Assembly (NCBI GenBank): GCA_000469685.2
Contig: LS997563.1
Location: 12,161,940 to 12,225,939, forward strand
Reading direction: 5' to 3'
Origin: Haemonchus contortus
Taxonomy: Eukaryota; Nematoda; Chromadorea; Rhabditida; Trichostrongylidae
DNA length: 64,000 nucleotides
The notes below the pieces were generated by a model. It saw only the letters and a list, made by a program, of their open reading frames with translations. It did no database searches and was not told where the DNA came from. The translations under genes were made by a program, and so were the position numbers. Shown here one piece after another: positions 57,150 through 64,000 of the stretch (position 1 is its first letter; every line of letters begins with the position of its first letter).

Positions 57150-57345
57150 TACAGCTTAACGGTTATGTGCTGATACTGGCCGACTGGCCTGTACGTGTGA
57201 GTGCTGATAGCTATGGAATATAAGCCATTAAGAAGGTGAGGGCAAGCGGTGTCTCGGTAGTGTAAGGGACAGAGCACGGCGCCCAGAAAGCACAAGTAGG
57301 GGTTAGAGCCCCGTCGGACTCTGAAGTTTTGTATATGAATCGCCA
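57150..57345 (+). repeat. tRNA-like/SINE insertion upstream of G7
   Basis: ctcggtagtgtaagggacagagca resembles an A box and D arm, and ggggttagagcccc about 30 bp on resembles a B box within a T arm. The matching flank of G5 (about 42800-42850) lacks this stretch. The arms do not fold into a proper tRNA, so a SINE head or tRNA pseudogene is more likely than a gene. Confidence 0.45.
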
Positions 57346-57519
57346 ACTTTGTGCGACTAAATTTAAGTTTCAGTGCGGAACCGTTTGAATTTTCGTTCCT
57401 TCGTTCCTAATAGTAAAATTATGAGATTATCTATCGAAGAGTTTGAAAAATAGGATAATGAATGCTGCTAATTAAGGATCACAACCCCCAATCACTTTTG
57501 ATTTCATGGATTGAGCCAG

Positions 57520-59165
57520 AACATGTGCTACTAATTTTCCGTGTAGAAGCAGAAAGTGTAGTATGAAGTTTCCTCCAAACTTCCTGCCTACATGTGCAGT
57601 GGCTCTGTACATTGCTCGACGTGATAACTAACGAGTTGACATGTGGAGGCTGCATCTACAGCCTCCCTATGATAAATGAATGGTGTGACATCAGTTCACG
57701 GCAAAATAAAAGAGTCGATATTCTCAACATTTCCCAATCTTGAGGTGCAATTCCCTCTGATGAGGCGGGATGCGTTGGAAGCAGTCTACTTCCGCAAGCA
57801 CCTCTTGATTTCTGCAAAATTAATATGGCATAAAACATCGTAGATCAAAGTATCTCGCTTTATATGAACCCAAAATTTGCTTCCCCTCACACATAAATCA
57901 CAGATTTATTATTTTTCCAACCAATTGGCCTCTTGGCAACTGATTTGTACAATACTCCTTGACACCGCAAACCCTCCTGCTTTGGCGAATGATTGGGAGA
58001 CTTGCAGTGGCTCTGCACATTTCTTGCCGATGTCCCTCGAGCAAATATGATCCATTGGACAACTCTGGCTCGTGAAAGGGGAGGATGAAGTTCTTATTGA
58101 CAGTTTTTTCCTCCAGACGAGAGTGCAGAATCTGCTCGCGACTTCCTTGTCCATGTTTGAGATGGAGCCGCTTCACTTTTTTATTTGTCAAGGTGACGAC
58201 GTAATTGGTCTGAGGAACCAGTTCCTGAAGTTACAAGAGTGAAAGTTGCAGATGACCAATCTGAAGCAGAAGCGACGTAAATTGTTGCTAAAGGGCTGCG
58301 CCCCTTTCATGAACAGGCTAGAGTTGTGCATGCTCTTTGAACCGAAACAAATCCCTGGATCATTCTAAAACTTTAGATAAAAAGATTTCATTTTGCTTTT
58401 AACTGTCATCATTTTCCATACAATTGGAACGGATGTCAACTCATGCTTATATTGCCAACCACAGATGAAGAGTTTCAAGTCAACGAAGAACAAGACTTTC
58501 AACTTTGTGACCAAATTTTCCTTGCACCCTAAGATGAATTTTCAACGCATTCAAGGGCCTTCTATCTATTATAATAGATCTAGATTATGTCATTCAACTC
58601 ATGCCGTGATAATTTTGGAGCAAAGTACCACAGGGTCTACGGTGCGCTGGTTTCTTCTCCCCGAACATCGCGCTCGCCGTACCCGCCGCATATCGCAAAA
58701 ATGCTTTGGAAGGTTGGAGCGCACAATCTATGGGTCACGGGTCCTTTTCTTGTTTGAAATTGCTGGCCAGTCCCTTCAATTCCAATGTATGAAAAATGAG
58801 AATGAGTGTTTACATATTTGAACCTATGTCTAAAATAACAGGAAAAGTTAGGAAGAAGACTAAAGAGTCATAATTAATCCAATGCGCGCAAACTCCAATT
58901 CAGAGAAAACGGTGAAATCATGTTCTCGTATATCAGATTATGAGAAATGCGTTGTTCCGCCCCCCTTGAAATTGTTAGCTATGTCAAATTTAATTAACAC
59001 TCGAAATAGGCCTCGAAAACGACGAGTCCGTCAATGTTTGTTTCGATCCGGTGGAAACCAGATTGGAACATATTCTACAAATCTACATGAACATGACTCC
59101 GGCTTCTACAAATGTGGTTGGTGGAAAATCTCAATTTCCCACATTCGCTTTGCCGCACTCGTCAA
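57520..59165. other. Stretch without a recognised gene
   Basis: Contains a short internal duplication (gcagtggctctg at about 57597 and 58004 with similar flanks) and a few open frames of 80-140 codons (57898-58191 minus, 58393-58821 plus, 58882-59238 plus). None shows a motif I recognise, and none is retained in paralogous flanks. Confidence 0.4.
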
Positions 59166-59167
59166 AT

Positions 59168-61025
59168 CTTGTTTAGATCCAGCGGTAGAATCAAGCGTAA
59201 GACACTTTCGTTCTCGTGAAGTTGATAGGATGTGTTGAGATCGAAACGAGTTCTGAAATTGAAACGTACCGTGAAATCATGTGGATCAAGTGAGAGGCGT
59301 TCCGAAAGCGGGTGATCATTACTGTAGACAATTTACGTAGGAGCGCGTCTACAAGTTTACAGTAGATTGCGGTCACAGCAAAACTCAGAGGCTGTGAAAA
59401 AGATTTGAAGCACAGTTCCCGATAAAGACGGCTGCCACGGTTTCATCATAGGAATACCCAGTAGCTCCCGAGGGTAATGCAAATCTTGTTGTCGGGACGG
59501 AAAACTCAAGATTGATAGGATATAGTATAAGCCCCATTACCGGATTCGTCGCATCCACGCCCACGGACCGACACCATGTCAGACGAGTGTCGAGGCGGCA
59601 CAGGTTGCGCAATTCGCACTAGGACCCACACGCCCAGCATGCAATCAGGTGATCGCCGAGTGGTGAGGGAATGTTTCACGCTTATTCTGGTATTCTCTGT
59701 TATTCATTTTGCTGCTGCGATCATTTGTCAAGTTTTCTACTTCACGAGGATAAAGTGTTAATTATTTCTGCTTTTAATCGTGTTTTTAGTAGTGATTTTC
59801 AATGTAATGTATGGACATTTTTGCTTACTGTAGTCAGCTGTACGCAAGAACACACATTGTAACTAGTCCAAACGCCTCCTGTTCTCATTCAGCCTGCTTC
59901 TAGGCAACTTTTTAAGCATGTTATCTTTTTGAGAACACCTAATCTCGTTCTTTCTTCGCCTCCATCGTACTATTCTTCATCTTTTCTTTCAATTTTCGCC
60001 ATAACTTGGATAACCCAAAATTATCGTTAACCACGCCTTCGAGTTTTGTCAATCTGAGCTGTACTTACTATCTCAAATGCAAAGAGGGAACGTCTTCTAA
60101 TGACCTCTTATATAATAAGAGTCCCAGTGCAGCCCTGATGAACGAAAAAAATTACGATAACTGTTTTTGACAATTTCACCTATTTGATCTCTCGGTTTGA
60201 TTCCGACTCTATAGATTAATCCAGTGAAGCTGATCTGTTTGAAAACGTTGCTGCCATAAGAAAAATGGAGAGATGTTAAGATTGTGGATAAATGGAACAC
60301 GTTTATGTCTTTTAGTGTAGCGGAACGTACTGTAATGGTAAGTTCAACAGGTACCTTTTTTCGCAAAGCTGTTGAATATAAAAAGAATCACAATGTCAGA
60401 AATAGTTAAGATTGAAAGTCCGGTAGCCACGAATATCAATATCGTCATATTTCTCGTAGTTTTCGCAGTTACAGGTGACCAGCAGGCATACCGCTGCGAA
60501 AAGCCTTCCTCACTAACTGCCCATGCACAAAATAGCACTGAGATGAATACCTGCATTTCATTGAACCCGAAAGACTCTCAAATCCACGAGAGCATAGAAC
60601 GAATGCAATTATTCGCACTTTTTTTTCCAAAATAAGCTTCACAACATCATGTAAACAAACCAACAATAGGTTATATAATGCATGTGACAGTAATGGTAGT
60701 AATGATATGATAATATTATGTGTGTATAATGATGATGTAATGAGGAGCTTACGGAGGCAGCGATGAACGTTAGCCCGAACTCAGGCACAAATGAATCGTA
60801 TTCAGAGCGTCTCCATAGCGCAATGGCACGTTCAACGACCATGGATAACTGCAACCCTATGTTCTTGATAGTCAAAGATGAACAATGGTAGGGCGAACCA
60901 ACCTCTAAAAGAACCATACAAAATGAGCATATAGTTGTTGGATATCTTAGCGAAAAGCATGTAGCTGACTGAACTAAGATCTCACATGGATTACCCATTG
61001 TAAGATATCGGAACAAGTGCATTCT
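59168..61025 (-). pseudogene. G8: broken Srab-like receptor (exons 3-5 and part of 6)
   Basis: Exon 3 (60903-61025) and exon 4 (60753-60848) are open and of normal size, with GNPCEIL, RYPTTICSFCM and VVERAIALWRRSEY. Exon 5 (60355-60550) is 196 nt instead of 197, having lost a base at the A-run before its donor, and reads YACWSP where the others have YAYCSP. Exon 6 (59252 down to about 59170) starts correctly (YQLHENESVLRLILPLD) but its TM6 half is missing and it runs into a stop. Exons 1, 2 and 7 are not found in the window. Exon 3 here is preceded by a normal atttag acceptor, which fixes the exon boundary used for the other genes. Confidence 0.85.
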
Positions 61026-62465
61026 CTAAATGTATTCGTAGAGGATATTGATAGGAGGGGACCTCCTTGACATGTAAAGATCCCATTGACATGTATTTTT
61101 TGGTATCGACATGTGTTCATGTAAAATTAACATTCAAATACCGTTTTGACGAGTGTATACAATATTGTCGTGTGCAAACAAGGAAGACCCCAATGTTGAG
61201 CACCACGGTGTTATTTATTCATTCGACGTGCTACAAACCGTTTTGTTTCTTTTTGTATGCTGTCATAAAACGCTTATCCTGACACGCCCATGACACATCC
61301 AACTAGCTCACACACTGACACACCACACTAAGGCGGGGTTGTACCCACATTTCGTAATTTTCTATGGGTGATAACGTGTGAACGAACACAACGAAATCTG
61401 GACCAATGCTCATACTACGACGTACGACTTCTAGCAAGAATATTGAAGCCCTCAGGGGATAAATTAGTCATGGGTCAATACGAGTTCCCAACAAAAAACG
61501 TGATCTTTTCAACAAAAAGATCAAGAAATTTTCCTCACTTCAAGAAACCACGACACTTACTTTTTGCCCTGTTAATGAAGGTTTTGCCCTATCCTCCCTT
61601 TGGAGGTGAAAACACCGAATGGTACGAAACAGCTGCCACAAGAACTTCGAAAAGTCCGTATTGAACTTTATCAAACCCGTATTTTTTCGCATTTGACTTC
61701 TACTTGAAATCGTATTGGTGCCTCATTGCGTGTTCAGGCGAGACAAGAACCCGTGGAGGCCTATGTATAAACCAATTGAAATTTCCAATGAGTTTGTAAT
61801 CACGTTTTGCGATCTCTTTCCCATTGTTTAGCAATACTTCTTCTGAATCTACCTGGCCTATGTCTGCCTGGCCTCTTTGTTCAAAAAATTGTAAATATTC
61901 AAGGCCCTTACTTATGACAAATCATGTGCTCAGAAAAAGGGAGTTCCAAGAATGCTGGGCTCAAGAGACTGGTGCGAAGCTTTCGTGATGACCGGAACAT
62001 TAGGGGACGCGCTTCGAGATCTGCTTTTCCAGTTGCCCACAAATCAAAAAGGGAGCAGCTGGATTGGCAATGGAGGATTGGTCATGGCTCTACTGCTCTT
62101 TGAGATTAGATATTTTGCAAGTAGCAGAAGTGGCCCCTATATTCTTATAAAAATGATTTATCTGGGTAAATACAGCGGGCTATCCCGTCATCTGTGCTAC
62201 ATTGACCAGGCCTCCATCCACTCGTCACATATTCGACACACCAAAATGGCCCATGGCAAGGATATACGGTGGAGCAGTAGAGGACTTCGTCGCATTCGCA
62301 TGCCGCGACTGCGAGAACCAGCACACCTGATCGATTGAGTTCATGTAGCGTTTTCTGAGGATGCAGTCAATTAATTAGTTGGCGGTGATATTTATTCTCT
62401 TCGTGTCCATGTTCCGAAAAATAGCCTCACCAGGAAAGGATACCAAGTCGCAGTGGCCATTCAAG
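61026..62465. other. Stretch without a recognised gene, upstream of G8
   Basis: Exons 1 and 2 of G8 would be expected here but are not visible. The 128-codon plus-strand open frame at 61952-62338 and broken frames just after it (for example SLRVHVPKNSLTRKGYQV near 62400) may be decayed transposon coding sequence. I cannot assign them. Confidence 0.4.
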
Positions 62466-62621
62466 ATGGGATGTATACCGACGTAGGTAGTTTCGAACGC
62501 TGATCTCAAATCTGGGTTCCAAATCTGCGAAACGATTCTGTGAACGAAGTTACGGACCCCCTTCCCTAGGTGTCATGTTACTTTGTTGCTTTTATAAGAG
62601 AATCAAATAGTGCTGAAACGT

Positions 62622-62694
62622 GCCCCGATGGCGCAGTTGGGAGGGTGGCGGACTAGTAGACATGGGACGGAGGTTCGGATCCTTAGTGCGGGCG
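62622..62694 (+). repeat. tRNA-like sequence inside the left inverted repeat
   Basis: gccccgatggcgcagttggg resembles a tRNA 5' end and A box, and ggttcggatcc a B box. The acceptor and T stems pair poorly and the anticodon arm is irregular, so a tRNA-derived module is more likely than a working tRNA gene. Confidence 0.55.
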
Positions 62695-62906
62695 CTTCTT
62701 TTGCTTTTTTATAAAAAGTGCTCTAAACTCTTGCAAAACCTTTTTACACATCATATAGACTACCTACAGTCCTACTTCATACTTATGCAGCTCCAGAAAA
62801 GCCAAGACAAGCATATTTTTTAGTCAGCTCCCCAGACCGAATGGGGAGGCGTGCACATAGATAACTTCTGCTTTCGGCAGTCAAGGTCAGGGCCTAGACA
62901 ACCCAC

Positions 62907-63300
62907 ATGATGAGCAAGGAACTTACGCTTAATTGGGACAGACCGTGCATTGCATCAAGAGAGTTGCCTTCAGTCCCACTCATGGAGCTCGTTCAAGGGT
63001 CATGGTGCGATTCAGGGTGCTGTGTCAACTGGCGAGAGGTGAAAGTGCTCAACACTCCACCTGACGCAACATCTCAAATTGAGCCTCTCGATGTATAGTT
63101 TCCCTTGCTACTTGAGGCCATATGTAAGCGTGCTGTCTATTTCGTAATTGCCCATGATCTAGACTTCCACGTTAGCAACCACAACTCCATATTTCGCCTT
63201 ATGTCACTGGTGTGCTTCGTGTTTAGCGCACCTAGATTCAATAAATTTAACTCATGGTTTGCGTCAGGGTACCTGGCTGGGGACCTGGGAACATCTGGAA
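62907..63300 (+). pseudogene. Transposase C-terminal fragment between the inverted repeats
   Basis: Two adjacent plus frames carry VLNTPPDATSQIEPLDV and, after a stop, VIAHDLDFHVSNHNSIFRLM followed by SAPRFNKFNSWFASGYL. The P..T..IEPLDV block resembles the region around the last acidic residue of IS630-Tc1-mariner-superfamily transposases of the pogo/Tc5 kind. The N-terminal DNA-binding part and earlier catalytic residues are missing. The assignment rests on this short motif. Confidence 0.45.
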
Positions 63301-63776
63301 TTCCTGTAGGATATCCTCAACTAGGCAGAAATTGTGAGAGTCACGGATGGGGTGAACTTTGTTTCATGCCGTTTTCAGAAGCTTTTCTGCTCCAAACACT
63401 TTGTGTTGGATTATCAAATCTGTTCATAAAGTGCTCACCTATGGCTTAGTTAGTACATAAAAATGACAGTTGGATTGTACCAGCTCACTTCTACCCATAG
63501 AAGAGCATCACTCCATCCAAAACCCTTACGACTCATCCAAGAGCCCTCTTTTGAAAGTGCATGAGTTGCTGTTTTTTAACCACGTTTTGAGCGCCGGGAG
63601 CAGAAGTGTTTTTATGTGCACCCCTCCTCATTCGGTCTGTGCAGCCGACGGAAAAATATGCTTGTCTTGGCTTTCTGGGGTTCCATAAATATGAAGGAGA
63701 TGTGGAGGTAGTCTATATGGTGTGTAAAAAGGTTTTGCAAGAGTTTAGAGCACTTTTTATAAAAAAGCAAAACAAG

Positions 63777-63849
63777 CGCCCGCACCAAGGATCCGAACCA
63801 CCTTGCCATGCCTACCAGTCCGCTACCCTCCCAACTGCGCCATCGGGGC
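63777..63849 (-). repeat. tRNA-like sequence inside the right inverted repeat
   Basis: Inverse copy of 62622-62694 with about ten differences, including in the anticodon arm region (gactggtaggcatgg versus gactagtagacatgg). A-box-like and B-box-like words are retained. Confidence 0.55.
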
Positions 63850-64000
63850 ACGTTTCAGCACTACTTGATTCTCGTATAAAAGCAACAAAGTAACATGACA
63901 CCTAGGGAAGGGGGGTCCGTAACTTCGTTCACAGAATCGTTTCGCAGATTTGGAACCCAGATTTGAGAACAGCGTTCGAAACTATCTACGTTGGTTTACA

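Larger units (their letters stand above)
62470..64000 (+). mobile_element. DNA transposon with about 410-bp terminal inverted repeats, running off the window
   Basis: 62470-62880 is repeated in inverse orientation at 63590-64000. Shared landmarks are agtttcgaacgctg, tctgcgaaacgattctgtga, ccctaggtgtcatgttac, the tRNA-like sequence, aaaagtgctctaaactcttg and gccaagacaagcatattttt. The 0.7-kb interior carries a transposase remnant. The outer end of the right repeat reaches the last base, so the true boundary and target duplication are outside the window. Confidence 0.8.

Noticed and set aside
61952..62338. 128-codon plus-strand ORF as a gene
   Set aside because: No family motif, signal peptide or paralogue; probably chance or decayed transposon DNA.
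62622..63849. A pair of functional tRNA genes
   Set aside because: Acceptor and T stems have several mismatches, the anticodon arm is irregular, and both lie inside transposon inverted repeats.
1..64000. CRISPR arrays, rRNA genes, bacterial operons or a viral genome
   Set aside because: No regularly spaced repeats, rRNA core motifs, bacterial-type gene packing or viral gene set is present; the content is nematode genomic DNA with transposable elements.

Overview
The window is nuclear DNA of a parasitic-type nematode, most likely a strongylid (hookworm-like). The reasons are a tandem array of nematode-specific serpentine chemoreceptor genes with small exons and AG|GT introns, AT-rich non-coding DNA, probable spliced-leader acceptor sites just before start codons, and a dense mix of Tc1, mariner, Penelope, RTE-like LINE, Ty3/Gypsy and tRNA-SINE remnants. 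I see no bacterial gene, rRNA or CRISPR array. Family names come from motif recognition by eye; no database search was run.

The backbone is a family of Sra-superfamily (Srab-like) seven-transmembrane receptors, every copy on the minus strand. Each complete gene has seven coding exons of nearly fixed size (150, 63, 123, 96, 197, 187 and 168-180 nt). All junctions are phase 0 except exon 5/6. Three genes read through intact: G1 (4073-10734, 331 aa), G2 (16893-25773, 327 aa) and G5 (30997-41730, 327 aa). G7 (46858-54303) has all seven exons open, but a 1,576-bp Tc1-type transposon with a TA duplication splits exon 3. The rest are broken: an orphan last exon at the left edge (1-115), G1b (13932-16660), a last-exon scrap at 30172-30275, G6 (43298-45982) and G8 (59168-61025).

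From left to right: 0.15-0.42 kb is a GC-rich foldback element. 4-10.7 kb is G1, with an inverted-repeat insertion in intron 4. 12.1-13.6 kb is a decayed Ty3/Gypsy pol. 13.9-16.7 kb is G1b. 16.9-25.8 kb is G2, carrying a Penelope GIY-YIG piece and a Tc1 element in introns. 25.8-30.2 kb has no recognised gene. 31-41.7 kb is G5, with a mariner fragment, a LINE and a possible nested ORF in introns. 43.3-46 kb is G6, disrupted by a mariner fragment. 46.9-54.3 kb is the transposon-split G7. 55.4-56.9 kb is an inverted-dimer Tc1 element upstream of G7. 59.2-61 kb is G8. 62.5-64 kb is a DNA transposon with terminal inverted repeats of about 410 bp, each carrying a tRNA-like sequence, and it runs off the right edge.

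The intact receptors presumably act at the membrane of chemosensory neurons. A block conserved 0.3-1.7 kb upstream of the four complete genes is a candidate shared promoter element. Because the paralogues share introns and flanks, each insertion can be compared with an empty site in a sister copy, so the array records recent duplication, transposon attack and gene loss.
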